From Sequoia sempervirens (Eukaryota > Streptophyta > Pinopsida > Cupressales > Cupressaceae), in contig VDFB02270651.1 in assembly GCA_007258455.2 (NCBI GenBank), forward strand, positions 488,292,905 through 488,356,904: a stretch of DNA of 64,000 nucleotides, in the 5' to 3' direction. Below, piece by piece: positions 32,101-43,370 of the stretch. Under the pieces are notes generated by a model. It ran no database searches and was not told where the DNA came from. It saw nothing but the letters and a program-made list of their open reading frames with translations. The translations under genes and the position numbers were made by a program. Position 1 is the first letter of the stretch; each line of letters opens with the position of its first letter.

Positions 32101-32105
32101 CTTTC

Positions 32106-33835
32106 AACAAGGACAAGGAACTCAAATGATGCAACAAATGTGTAACTTTGGAAATCAAATGAGTCAGGGCTTTTAGATACCTCAAATACAAACAAACATG
32201 GCTGGGTCACATATTCCCACATACTCATCATAGATTCATACTCAAAAAAAAATTCCCACTCACAACTAGCAATATCAGCAAACACCTAATCAAAACATAC
32301 CTTACTTTCAAGCAACCAATGATCCTATTGTACATGCCTTGCTAGAAAAAGTGGATGACCTTAAAAAATAGATGGAAAATATTAAAACCTCTAACAAGAA
32401 GATGCAAATTCCATATGACTTATTTCAATATTCTTTTGATACAACTTTGTACATGCCACTATTTCCACATGGTTATGTGGCTCCAAACTTCAACAAATAC
32501 AAGGGTAAAACAAATCCACTTGACCACATCAGAGAGTTGGTATCAAGTTGTGTGGATATTGCTCATGAGCACACATACCTAGTGTGATTGTTTCCTAAAA
32601 GTATCACAAGACCAAATCTAGAATGGTTCTATACACTACAACCTGGAATACAGTCATGGAAAGAACTTGCTAAAAAATTCATGAAAAATTACACATACAA
32701 CATTGACACAGACACCTCCATTACCAACTTATGCCAGCTCACACAAGAAGATTTAGGTGAAACCTTTATACCATTCTTTCAAAAATGGAGGGGCCTAGTT
32801 AGTTGCTATCATATAGACATACCTGAAAAGGAAAAGGTTCACATGTTTGTACAAATGTTATTGGGCCCACTCGAAAATGGCTTGTGTTTCCATTGTTGTA
32901 CAACTTTTTTGGACCTAGTTGAATGAGGTGTCCAACTTGAACAAGCCCTCATAGCCAAAGGAAAAATAAAATATGGTCCTAAAAACACAAATTCAAACCC
33001 ACCTCTTTCTTACAAAAACAAATATTGGGTTAACAAAAATCATGTCACCAACGATGGTGTGGTCGATTCTAAGGTTGTCAACACTATGGGTCCTATGATT
33101 ACTCTAAAAGGGACACAACCACAAAACACACAGATGATGAAGAAAATCTATGCTGCTAATGTTGTCCTTACAGATCAGAATAATGAAGGAAATCAAAACA
33201 ATCAAATTCAAAGGAAGCCTAGACAAACTAAACAATTCCCTAGAGGACGTACATACACTCCCTTAGGTGAGCCTATTGAAGAAGTTCTCAAGAAATTCCT
33301 TCAGAATGGTGTCATCACACTTGAGGACCCCAAACCATATGACCCTAGGTAGTTTAAACCATCTTGGTGGGATGATAATACATTTTGTGACCATCACCGA
33401 ATAAAAGGACACAATACCTCTTCCTATAGACAATTGAAAAATTTGGTACAAGACCTTATTGAAAATCATATCATTGAAGTTGGTGGACCACAGTTTGCTT
33501 CTAATGCAGATCATACAATACACAAGAACCCAATGCATGATCATGGTTCTGGAAACCCTTCTACATTAAATAGGAATAACAATAGTGAATCCAACTATGC
33601 TTGTATTAGATATGACTATTTTGGGGGACCTATCGTACATCACATTAAAACTACTGATGAACATGTCTACATAGTCACTATTAGAAAGGCCCCTAAATGC
33701 AATGTCACGAACCACAGTAGAAAGGTCACCATAGCCAGCCCTCCTTCCCCTAGACAACCAAAGGTAACAATAGTTTTCCCATCTACTTCATAGTTGCAAT
33801 CGCATCCATAGAATAAGTAGTCCCAACCTAAAGGA
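32106..33835 (+). pseudogene. gag: Element 3 gag, C-terminal part (after element 2 insertion)
   Basis: Continues FQQGQGTQMMQQMCNFGNQ, then ALLEKVDDLKK and the gag domain: FPHGYVAPNFNKYKGKTNPLDHIRELVSSC, WFYTLQPGIQSWKELAKKFMKNY, LGETFIPFFQKWRGL. A zinc-finger-like block, CDHHRIKGHNTSSYRQLK preceded by WWDD, lies at about 33370-33440, with the final Cys changed to Tyr. One frame is kept throughout, with stops at about 32586 (TGA), 32924 (TGA) and 33350 (TAG). Confidence 0.85.
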
Positions 33836-35043
33836 AACTTTTTTCTTATTGACCAGCTTGGAAAAACACCCACACAAATCTCTATCCTTCAATTGTTAGG
33901 CATATTGCCTGCCCATAAGGCCATCCTAGATAAAATATTGCAAGAATCCTCTGTTCCCCAAGATATTGATTTCATCCAATTCAAAGCCATGGTAGGATAT
34001 CTCATGACTCCCCACCATATCACCTTTTCTGACCAAGACTATTTGTCATCCACATCCAACCATAATGATGCCCTTCATATCAAAGTTTTTGTTCATAAAC
34101 ATAAGGTCAGACGAGTCTTAGTAGATGGTGGAGTGGGATTGAATATATGTTCCTTGAAATTAGTCAAGGCACTAGGCTTTTATGATGCTTGTGTAGATAC
34201 CACAAGAAGCATTGTTATCAAGGCATATGATGATGAAGAATGTTCCTCTCGGGGCATAATTACACTCCCAATTCGAATTGGGCCAGTCATTGTCGACACC
34301 ACTTGTCAATTTCTAGATTTGGACCTTCCATACAATATTTTACTCGGTTGAACTTCGATCCATACACTGAAAGTTGTCCCCTCAATGTATCACCAATGTT
34401 TGAAGTTTCCTTTTGAGATTACTATATACGGAGACCCTGATCCATTCCAATATTGTACCAACTTACCAAGTGTCTCAAAATGTCAAGTTCCTATCAATAG
34501 GGAAGCTCCGACATCTCTGTCTTCCAAATTCATTGACCCATTTGCACTTGGGAATCCTTCCACTTCTTCATCCACCACATCAACTTCCACTTTTTTGACC
34601 ACCATGACCACCTCCATAACACCTACCACTTCATTTATCACCCCAAGTTTCGAACTGAGCTTCCAAATTCAGGACCAAGGATGTGGAGAGTACAAGTTGA
34701 ATATGGCCTATTGCATAACCAAGATGCCCAAGTCTCCCCAGGTCTATGGCCAACGCTACTTTAGAATACAACAAAAAGAAATTTTTAGTTTTCCTCCAAA
34801 TATAGTTCTCATAAAGTGGGGTGGAATGAGTCAAGAGGACACAAATGATATACTATCCTGGATTTATAAAGAAACACAAGATTTGAATCCCTTGCTAGTA
34901 GCAATATATGGAAAAGGATACAATATGATAAAAGTAAGAGGCTATGATAGAAAAAGTGGTCTTGGCAAGGATAAGAATGGAAGGCATGAGCCATTATCTA
35001 TTTCGAAAAGACCAAAACATCTTGGGTTAGGGTTAGGTCCATG
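33836..35043 (+). pseudogene. Element 3 protease with G-patch-like tail
   Basis: The protease core is VLVDGGVGLNICSLKLVKALGF, with DGG at the catalytic site, and DTTCQFLDLDLPYNILLG followed by TGA where the usual R of LGR stands. Then come MYHQCLKFPFE and GDPDPFQYC. The tail IKWGGMSQEDTNDILSW and YGKGYNMIKVRGYDRKSGLG resembles the G-patch-like tail of element 2. A Ser/Thr-rich linker (TSSSTTSTSTF) separates the two. The frame is the same as gag and integrase. Confidence 0.82.
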
Positions 35044-35981
35044 AGAATCTGGTGATCCAAGTACCAGTGTGCTTCCATGTGAGTTAATGTATGCTTCAAA
35101 CTGTGTTGAGACAACTAAGGACACCTCCTTTGAAACTGACTCTCATGAATGAGAATTTTCCTATCAGTGATCCCTAAGTGACTGTTGCCTTGAAAAATTA
35201 TTCCTTGAACTTGGTGAGCCTATATTTGAAGAACAATTCTAGAAAATGTTCAAGATTGATACAACACCAAATGATGTCAATTCCAGATCATATTCTATTC
35301 CCATTCATCCTAGCTCCAACGTACATGTCTAATCACCCCAAATTGATGATCATCATGCAGAAGCACTTGAACCATCACTTGCCATTACTGACCTTGCTCC
35401 TGATGCTACTCCCTTTGTCCCTTACTCTTCCAGTGAGTATGAAACAAGTGAAGGAGAATACTGGATAGAACCTAACATATAGTCAAAGGAGGACAACTTC
35501 ATTCTCAATGTCTTAGTGTCCATTTACATGCTATCCACATCATCTCCTCAATTTGAAAATTTTGATGATGGAATATCCTTAGTCTACCTTGACCTAATTG
35601 ACTGGAACCAGTAAGGCCCACTAGTAATGGACACTTTTCAAAATGATGAGGCTCTAGCAGAATTTCTAGGGCTACGTGAAGGCATTCAAAATGGGGATCA
35701 CAAATTTGGGTTTACCATTGACATGGATTGTGCTACTTATTTTGGGGAGACTACACCATCCTCTAGTCGCAAAATTAAAAAGAAAAATAAAACAAAAATG
35801 GCATGTCTCTAGGTGAAAACTGAAAGGCACCTTTTGAGGAAAAAATAGTAAAAATAAAGGACATATCCAAGGGTGAAAACCTCCCTTAGGTGCCCAAGGA
35901 GGAGGAATAGAATTTCTCCCTGTAGACAAAGAAAAATCAGTAATTCTTGTTGAGGACACCATAGCAGTTAATATAGCTATT
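35044..35981 (+). pseudogene. Element 3 protease-RT linker
   Basis: Low-complexity acidic spacer in the gag-pol frame, with several stops, containing DTFQNDEALAEFLGLREG and IDMDCATYFGE (35627-35812), the block shared with element 2. A frame change follows at about 35815, leading to RT N-terminal sequence in another frame from 35982. Confidence 0.6.
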
Positions 35982-36712
35982 GTGGAGGACCCCAAAATGG
36001 TTCTCTTTACGACATCATTGACAGAAGCTGAACAACCAAAATTTCAAAAAATCTTCTCAAAATGCAAGATAAAATTCACATGGTCTTATGCTGACATGTT
36101 GGGGTTAGATCCTAAGTTAGTATTACATCACTTGCCATTATTACCAAATTCCAAGTCAGTAAAACAAAAGCTAAGAAAAATGCACCCTCAAGTTGCATTG
36201 TTGGTTAAAGCTAAACTCAAAAAATTGTTGGATGTAGGTTTTATCAGGTCAATTCACTATACAGAATGGATATCCAACATCATCCCTATCACCAAGTATA
36301 TTGGATAGATTTTCATATGCACAAACTTTCAAGATCTCAATAAAGCATTCCCTAAAGATGATTTTCCTTTTTCGAACATTGACATCATTGTGGACCTTAC
36401 AGCTAGATATGAGATGTTGTCCCTCATGGATGGTTTCTCTGGTTATAATTATATTTTTCTTGCCCCTGAATACCAACACAAAACTACTTTCACATGCCCT
36501 TGGGGTACATACTATTGGATTGTAATGTTGTTTAGAAGATTAAAAATGTAGGCACCACATATCAAAGGGAAATGACAAAAATATTCCATAACATGATACA
36601 CACATTAATGGAGGACTATGTGGATGACATTTTGGAAAATTCATTGACAAGAAAAGGCCATATTTCAATATTAGACAAAGTTTTCAGGAGGCTGGAAGAA
36701 TATAAGGTCTAG
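35982..36712 (+). pseudogene. pol: Element 3 reverse transcriptase
   Basis: RT is spread over shifted frames: FSKCKIKFTWSYADMLGLDPKLVLHHLPL, VKQKLRKMHPQVALLV, LLDVGFIRSIHYTEWISNIIP, FQDLNKAFPKDDFPFSNI, LMDGFSGYNYIFLAPE and HKTTFTCPWGTYYWIV. The catalytic motif YVDD is intact at 36617-36628, then GHISILDKVFRRLEEY. Several disruptions between 35815 and 36712 restore the original frame at 36713, so this is the most damaged stretch of an otherwise frame-preserved polyprotein. Confidence 0.85.
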
Positions 36713-37470
36713 TTGAACCCAAAAAAGTGTGTTTTTAGTGTAACATCAAGAAAGTTGTTGGGGTACATAGTCTCCCACAGAGGCATTGAAGTTGACCTCA
36801 CTAAAGTTAGAGCTATATTGGATATGCCTCCTCCTAAGGGAATCAGTGACCTAAGAATGCTACAAGGCAGGCTTCAATCTATTAGACGGTTCATTGCTCA
36901 ACTTGTAGATAGCTGCCAACCATTCCAGTATCTCCTACACACAGGGATTTCCTTTGTGTGGACTGATAAATGCCAAGAGGCATTCAACCATATCAAATAG
37001 TACTCATTATCACCTATAGTTCTCATGTCTCCTATCCAAGGAAAACCATTAATTATGTACATCTTTGTAATTACTTCGGCACTGGGGGCATTACTAGCAC
37101 ATAATGACTATGAAGAAAAAGAAAGAGCCATATATTATATCAGTAGAACACTAGTGGGGTATGATCTAAATTACACACCCATTGAATGTGCTTGTTTGGA
37201 AGTTGTATTCACATCCCAAAAATGAAGGCATTACATGTTAAACCATAACACATACTTGGTAGCCAAGATCAATCCCTTGAAGTACCTCTTGAGTTGAGCA
37301 ACATTGATAGGACATTTAGCAAAATGGGTCACGATCCTTAGTGAATATGATATTCAATATATCGAGAGAAAATCCATCAAAGGACAAGTAATAGCAGACT
37401 AGATCGTAGATGCACCAATACCAGATAATCATCCTCTTACAACCAATTTTCTAGATGAGTGTGTATTTCA
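36713..37470 (+). pseudogene. Element 3 RT thumb and native RNase H
   Basis: LNPKKCVFSVTSRKLLGYIVSHRGIEVDLTKVRAILDMPPPK and LRMLQGRLQSIRRFIAQL mark the RT connection. Native RNase H follows: PLIMYIFVITSALGALLAHND, ERAIYYISRTLVGYDLNYTPIE and RHYMLNHNTYLVAKINPLKYLLS. The first catalytic acidic residue is not present, as in element 2. The segment then leads via SEYDIQYIERKSIKGQVIAD to the second RNase H. Stops at 37000 (TAG), 37225 (TGA), about 37296 (TGA) and about 37400 (TAG). Confidence 0.82.
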
Positions 37471-37895
37471 TGCAGAGTCCCAACAACCTTGGAAATTATA
37501 CTTTGATGGATATCATACTAATCATGGCTCGGGAGCAGGAATATTATTCATTACTCCACAAGGAGATTCCATCCCAAAGTCATTTTGCATCACATTTTCG
37601 TGCACTAATAACATGGAAGAGTATGAAGCACTAATTACAGGACTCTAAATGGCTATCAAGTGGAAAATCAGGAATCTACAGGTCCTCGACGATTCTCAGT
37701 TAATTATAAACCAAGTTAATGATGAGTATGAAACTAAAGATGAGAAGCTAATGCCTTATAAATGGATGGTTGACAGTTTTCTAACATATTTTCAGAGGCT
37801 ATCCTTTGAATTGATTCCAAGAACACAGAACAAGGTTGTTGATTCTATGGAAACAATTAGATCCTTGCTTGATATTCCTAGCAATGTCCCATAAT
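37471..37895 (+). pseudogene. Element 3 second (archaeal-type) RNase H
   Basis: LYFDGYHTNHGSGAGILF carries the first Asp, MEEYEALITGL the Glu, VLDDSQLIINQVND the second Asp and NKVVDSMETI the last Asp, so all four acidic positions survive. TAA at about 37647 interrupts it after the second motif. Its position between native RNase H and integrase is the standard Tat/Ogre order, opposite to element 1. Confidence 0.87.
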
Positions 37896-38099
37896 TTGAG
37901 TTTTTGGTTGAGCAGTTATTGGTTCCTACTTATGATTTCCCCAAATCAAAAATGGTTTGTGAGTTTGTTGGTTCTAGTTCCCTCTAGTATAAGGACATTT
38001 TTTACTACTTTCATTCACAAATCCTTCCCCAAAACCTTTCCAATAACCAAAGAAATTCCTTTATCCTTAAAGTTGCACGTTATACCATCATCAATGACA

Positions 38100-39241
38100 C
38101 CCTTTACCATCGTAGCTTTGATAATACCCTTCTTTGTTGTCTCAACACTAATGAAGGAAAAATGACCTTACAGGAAGTACATGAGGGTATATGTGGGTCC
38201 CATTTGAGTGGCTCGACATTAGCTAAAAAAATTATGAGACTTGGGTACTATTGGCCAACACTAGAAAAGGATGCACTAGAATTTGTAAGAACATGTCACC
38301 AATGTTAGATTCAAAATGATTTGATTCATGCTCTAGTACAAGAGTTAAGGCCGATCACTTCTTCTTGGCCTTTCACACAATGGGGAATTGATCTCGTGGG
38401 AAAGATCCACCCTACATCCTCCAATGGACACAAATTCATTATCACTGCCACTAAGTATTTTAGTAAGTTGATCAAAGCCATTCCAATCACTTACATTACT
38501 AGAAAAAAAATCTCCAAATTCATCCTCAATTATATCATTTGTCGGTATGACATTCCATAATCCATCATCATGGATAATGGTCATCCCTTCAAAAATCATG
38601 AGGTCTGTAAATTATGTCAATGTTTCCATATTAGCCACTACTTTTCAATGCCTTATTACCCATAGGGAAATGGTCAAGTTGAGGCATCTAATAAAACCAT
38701 TATCAAACTCCTCAAAAAGAACATTAATGATGCTAGCCATGTCTGGAACATCCAACTAAACCCTGCTTTGTGTGCATACTGTATGAGCATCCATATCCCC
38801 ACTGGTGCAACTCCTTTCGCCCTTGTGTTTAGAGCCAAATCCATCTTTCCCATAGAGGTCAAAATTCCATCTTTATGAGTCTCCATGAAAGGCCTCATCA
38901 TTGATGAAGAATACAGACAATCACGACTACATGAATTAGAAATGCTAGATGAACACAGACACAATGCATTGAATCATTTACAAGCATACCAAAATTATCT
39001 TTGCAGAAGTTATAACAAAAGGGTGACGACTCAAAAGTTTGGCATTGGCGACCTAGTTCTCATGCAGAATCCCAAGAATTAGTCAGATAGGGAGAAGCTA
39101 GGAAAATTTGAGCCAAATTGGTTGGGCCCTTATTTCATCATAACATAATTTGGTTCCAAAGCATATCAGTTAGCTACTCCTGAAGGTGAACAGTTGATAG
39201 AGTCAATCAACAGTTTACATTTCTACAAATTCTATGCATAG
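38100..39241 (+). pseudogene. int: Element 3 integrase
   Basis: The zinc region is LQEVHEGICGSHLSG…LGYYWPTLEKDALEFVRTCHQC, with both His and both Cys visible. The core has D in QWGIDLVG, D in IIMDNGHPF and E in NGQVEASN (38681-38683), so the DDE triad is retained. The C-terminal part has FGIGDLVLMQNPKN and GKFEPNWLGPYFII, the GPY module, ending LHFYKFYA before TAG. Stops at about 38308, 38561, 38664, 38878 and 39080 are nearly all explained by C-to-T change in CAG, CAA or CGA. No chromodomain is seen. Confidence 0.88.
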
Positions 39242-41017
39242 CATCAGAAAGCCTACCTAAAAACTAGTTAAAAATACAAAAAATTTGAAAAATACAAAAT
39301 ATCGTCACCTTGATGAAAATTTGGCAAACAGGCGTCCTAGTGAAACCCAAAAAATAGAGTCATGTCAGTCAACACAGTCATGTCAATTCAAGTCTTGATT
39401 AGTCTTTATCATTGTCGAACTGCATTGTCTTTATGCACTTGCTACTTAGGCAAGGCTCATCTTCAAGCTCCCAAGACATTATGTCAGTCCTATTAGGTTT
39501 GTCAAAATAAATCATGACTCAATCTTCGGTCAACAAGACAAAGTCATTGGTCATGTCAAACTACAAGGTCTCTAAGTGTATGACATAGGAAAGGCCATCT
39601 ATTGATGAGCCCCTGAGGCCACACTAGGTTAGTCCATTAGGGTTCATGGCACAATTTTCTCACACACATGAAATAGTCTTTAAATTTATCATCTTCTTTG
39701 TCAAAATTCAAACAAACAATCTACCTAACCAAACTTCTATAATTTGTCAATCAAGCACGACAATCATCTTGGCATATCAAAATCAGTCAAACTCAATCAA
39801 ACTTAGTCAAACTATTCAAATCTTGCTTACTATGCAGAGGTGTCCTTCTGAAGGGTAGCCTGTCATTGAATCATGCCCTAAGATTTTTCCTTCTTAGGAA
39901 TTGTCACAGTCATTTGTCATTTTGAGGATTCTCACAACATTCGAGATATGTTCCTCTTGACATCGACATTATTCAAGATGTGTCTTTCCTGAATCTGACA
40001 TCTTGGCATCAACATCATTTGGGATGTGTCCTTCCTGAATCTTGACATCAACTTGGAATTTTGCAATCAACGTTATTTAGTATGTGTCCTTCTTGAATTG
40101 GACATTGTGACATCAAAATCGTTTGGGATGTGTCCTTCCCAAACTTGACATCAATTTAGCATCTTGACACTAAAATTGTTCAGGATGTGTCATTCCTAAA
40201 CTTGACATCAATTCGACATCTTGAAATCAGCCTCATTCAGGATGTGTCCTTCCTGAATTTGGTATCCCTATGACATTGACGTCATTCAAAATGTGTCCTT
40301 TCTGAATCTGACATCTTGACAGTGTTCAAGATGTGTCCTTCCCAAAATCAATGCCAATCTGACATCTTCATATCGTCAACCCTGACATTTTGACACCAAG
40401 ACATTCGACATTCCACCACACTTGAAAAACTTGACATTTTGTCATTCAGACACTTGGCAAGCACTTGGCATTTAATTTTATGATTCATGTTTTGTATTTT
40501 GGAAATCATGATGCTAGTTCCTTGAGGGTGTACTGACAACAGGATTTAGAGGAGCAACGATGTTTCATGATTTGTTTTTCCTGTCTTTACTATTTGTGGT
40601 TGATTATGACAAAAAGATTGGGGCAATCGCTCTCTTAGTATGATTCATGATCATCCTTGTCTATGGTTGATTGTCTCATGTGATGGTACAACCTTGCACA
40701 CATTTTTCTATGTCATATCATGGTGTTTGTTAGCCATTACAATAATCTACCTAATGATGATAAATATAAAAATGTAAGCATGAAAGTTGGTTCCCTTATC
40801 ATTTCTCATCTAGCTTTCCATCTTCATCCTTCTTTCTCTTCCACTCTAATATCCATCCCCTTCCAAGCTAACATTTCTTGCATCCTTCATCCTCTAGTCT
40901 TATCATCCACTTTGAGAGCACACTCATGTTCTTTGAACTCACCTGTCCTCTCGAGGGAGCATACACAACCATCCTCGTCATTCTTCTTTCACTAGGGCAT
41001 ATTTTAGAATTAAATTT
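39242..41017 (+). other. 3' untranslated region of element 3
   Basis: About 1.8 kb between integrase and the polypurine tract. It begins with GTCAGTC/GTCAA-rich sequence (39360-39780), contains the hairpin array 39971-40347, and ends with a less structured AT-rich part. Frames here are short and unconserved. Confidence 0.55.
39971..40347 (+). repeat. Eight tandem hairpins with TGTGTCCT loop
   Basis: Eight units at spacing of about 40-58 bp have the form 8-base arm, TGTGTCCT loop (TGTGTCTT and TGTGTCAT in one unit each), 8-base arm. Perfect arms include GTTTGGGA/TCCCAAAC (40121-40144) and ATTCAGGA/TCCTGAAT (40235-40258). Arms differ between units while pairing is largely kept. TTGACATC words separate the units. 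Confidence 0.8.
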
Positions 41018-41063
41018 CTTTGACACAATGCGATGAACTGCATTATGTCAAAGAGGGGAAAAA
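41018..41063 (+). other. Polypurine tract and stem-loop of element 3
   Basis: CTTTGACACAATGC (41018-41031), loop GATGAACT, GCATTATGTCAAAG (41040-41053) pair at 13 of 14 positions. The tract AAAGAGGGGAAAAA (41050-41063) begins inside the second arm and abuts the LTR start TGTAGATAATG. Element 2 has the same arrangement. Confidence 0.78.
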
Positions 41064-42102
41064 TGTAGATAATGAAAAATTCCCTAAGCTAGCGACTGTC
41101 ATTTTTCTTCATCCTCATCCTTCGATAATTGAATAATTTTAGTTATTCAATTATGTTTGATCATATTCCTCTATTAATTAAATAATTTTTAATAATTATT
41201 TAATTAATTCACTTTCTAGTTTTTATTCTATCTTGATCAATTAAATAAACTAATTGCATCACTAATTCCTCCCTCTTCTTCAATAGTTAAATAAATTATT
41301 ATTTATTTAATTATTTTTTCACCTTTCATCTATATTTAAATAATTACCATTAATTATTTATCTATTCATAGTCCTTTAGTTCTTCTATAGTATCCCATGC
41401 CACCTCCCTATTAAATAATTAATCTAAATTAATTATTTAAGGTCTAATTTTCATCTATCCATTTAATTAAATTGATAAGTTTAACTAGATGCTCCTCTTT
41501 TCATTTTCTCCAAATAAATAATTTGAATAAATTATTTATTTTCCACTTGTCCATTTCCTCCACTCTCTCCATTTTTGAATAAATTATTTATGCACCACCT
41601 GGTCAAAGATGCTCTATCATAATCCCCTATCATAACATTCATTTTTGTCATAGCTGCATGTCTTGCATGTCTGTCATAGCTATTAGATGTCATAAACGTC
41701 GGCGTCATAGCCTTTCCATGCATGGCATATTTTTGGTGCATCAATTCTGGACCATTGATCTTGGAATACTTCTAGAGGATTAATCTCAATCATCCATTAG
41801 AAGGGTTGTCTATAAAAACAACCTTCCTTCTCTATTTTCACCTTAACAGCTATTGTTCTCCAACTTTCTACTTATAATTTGTAGGTATTTGCACAAGTTA
41901 GACTATAAATCTGAGGGCATATTTGCAAAAGGAGAAATAGGAGAGCAAGAGAAGTGATTCAAGTTCAAGCATTGGGAGTATTTTGATTTGATTTTTTATT
42001 TTCCTTATGCTTTCATTGTTTTCTCTTGTTTGGATGAGATTAATAGTTTAGAAGTGTTGGCTATCACTTTATCTATGCTATTTGATTTCTGACCCCATCT
42101 CA
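41064..42102 (+). repeat. 3' LTR of element 3
   Basis: Begins TGTAGATAATG and ends CCCCATCTCA, with TATA box TATAAAAA at 41811-41818. It lacks the TIR transposon found in the 5' LTR and therefore shows the empty site (CTTGGAATACTTCTAGAGG). U3 is AT-rich with TTAATTAAAT runs. Confidence 0.88.
41811..41818 (+). promoter_or_regulatory. TATA box of element 3 3' LTR
   Basis: TATAAAAA in GTTGTCTATAAAAACAACC, identical in context to the 5' LTR. Confidence 0.55.
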
Positions 42103-42184
42103 CAGACCCATTGCAATTCCTTTTTCTTGCAAGAACTCAAAAAAAAATTCAAAACAATGTTCTACAAACTCAAATGAATGAGAT

Positions 42185-43133
42185 CTAATCATTACTCATG
42201 TAAAAATGGTACTCCTTGATTATCTTCCTGTCCTCTTCTATATTATAAGGGGCATGCCTATAAGTTATGTGGACAAAAATAGAAATTTGAATAGAATTAT
42301 AATATTGTGATTGAACTTCATTTTGTGGTTGCAATGTGTAATTTTTAGAAAAATCAACTACCAATACAATAATTCCAATGGGGAGGGAGTCCTTACACAT
42401 CTTGAATTGCTGATCCAACCACTGCGACCTATGGTTATTCCTTGCATACTTATAGAAAATATTTTTCTTAAAATCTGAAATAAAATCAGCAATACTAACC
42501 TCTCTTGCAACCAAATCGCATCTAGAACCCTCAACTCCACTCTTCAATGTGTATCTTACTATCTCATACTTGTTTTTCTCAACAATTTTGTTACCAAAAT
42601 AATGATCGCTGCCCTCATGAAATCATGTTACAAACTTTGATAAACTACCACATTGTAAAAACATTTCATTTAAACAATCATTTCTATAAAATAAGCAACC
42701 ATCACCTCTAATGCATAAAAATGAATCTAACAACTCCCTGGATGACTTGGGAAGTTGCACTATATGACACTCCTATAACATTTTGTTAGTATGCATAGTA
42801 TAACGAATATGGCATAGCAATTCATGATACATTGAAAACTCAACATGGTATTTACATGTATTACAAACCTTAATAGGAACACAATAAAATGGATTGCAAG
42901 ACTCAAAAGCCCTTTGTGAGATTTGAAAATGTGGATGTTCTTGAAAAAATTGTTTGACATTTTAAAAAATGTTTAGGATGTGGTGTACGATCTCGATTAC
43001 CAATTCATAACTTTAAAACATCCTTTACATTCAGTGGTACTCTAGAGTGAGAATTCCAATACTGTTCAATTTTCATTTTTACATTATTGGTTAGCTTTTT
43101 ATCAACATGTGGAAGCCTCCCACTAAAATCCCA
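42185..43133 (-). pseudogene. Broken gene of a probable transposon-derived family (ENYS/NEVQS type)
   Basis: On the minus strand the reading runs from the gap edge: VDKKLTNNVKMKIEQYWNSH, then IGNRDRTPHPKHFLKC, CNTCKYHVEFSMYHELL (CxxC…H), DCLNEMFLQCG and finally an open 120-codon part with HRSQWLDQQFKMC, LPIGIIVLVVDFSKNYTLQ, NEVQSQYY and ISIFVHITYRHA, ending YHFYMSND. At least one frameshift (T6 run near 42950) and three stops break it. The D..KNY…NEVQS…HITYRHA pattern recalls an uncharacterised family I associate mainly with animal genomes. A nuclease or transposase role is plausible but unproven. The 5' part is lost in the gap. Confidence 0.5.
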
Positions 43134-43233
43134 NNNNNNNNNNNNNNNNNNNNNNNNNNNNNNNNNNNNNNNNNNNNNNNNNNNNNNNNNNNNNNNNNNN
43201 NNNNNNNNNNNNNNNNNNNNNNNNNNNNNNNNN
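43134..43233. other. Assembly gap (100 N)
   Basis: Exactly 100 N, most likely a placeholder of unknown true length. It sits at the start of a CT-rich microsatellite, a common cause of assembly breaks. Confidence 0.95.
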
Positions 43234-43350
43234 CTTCCCTCTATAACTCCCTCTCTCCCTCTCTTTGTCTCCCTCTCAACTCTCTCTCCCTAACCCTCTC
43301 AGGTCTCTGACTCCCTCTCTCTCAAGTCCCTCCCACTCCCTCTCTCTATT
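43234..43350. repeat. CT-rich simple repeat
   Basis: CTCCCTCTCTCTCC-type low-complexity sequence directly right of the gap. Confidence 0.9.
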
Positions 43351-43370
43351 TCTTGTGAATTGGCCACACA

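Larger units (their letters stand above)
12219..42102 (+). mobile_element. Element 3: Tat-type Ty3/gypsy retrotransposon, nested insertions
   Basis: Two matching LTRs (12219-14056 and 41064-42102) enclose a PBS, a 2.5-kb leader, gag, protease, RT, RNase H, a second RNase H, integrase, a long 3' untranslated region and a polypurine tract. Removal of element 2 (17515-32100) and the 794-bp TIR element gives about 14.5 kb. The coding frame is the same from gag to integrase once element 2 is removed, apart from disruptions near the gag start and between about 35815 and 36712. Many stops (TAG, TGA, TAA) show it is dead. No matching target-site duplication was found: the flanks are AAACA on the left and CAGAC on the right. 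Confidence 0.85.

Noticed and set aside
12219..42107. Target-site duplication for element 3
   Set aside because: AAACA on the left and CAGAC on the right do not match. The left side is a rearranged junction with the inverted LTR.
43087..43310. Two plus-strand frames running through the N gap
   Set aside because: The open reading is created by undefined bases. The flanks are the antisense of the broken gene and a CT microsatellite.
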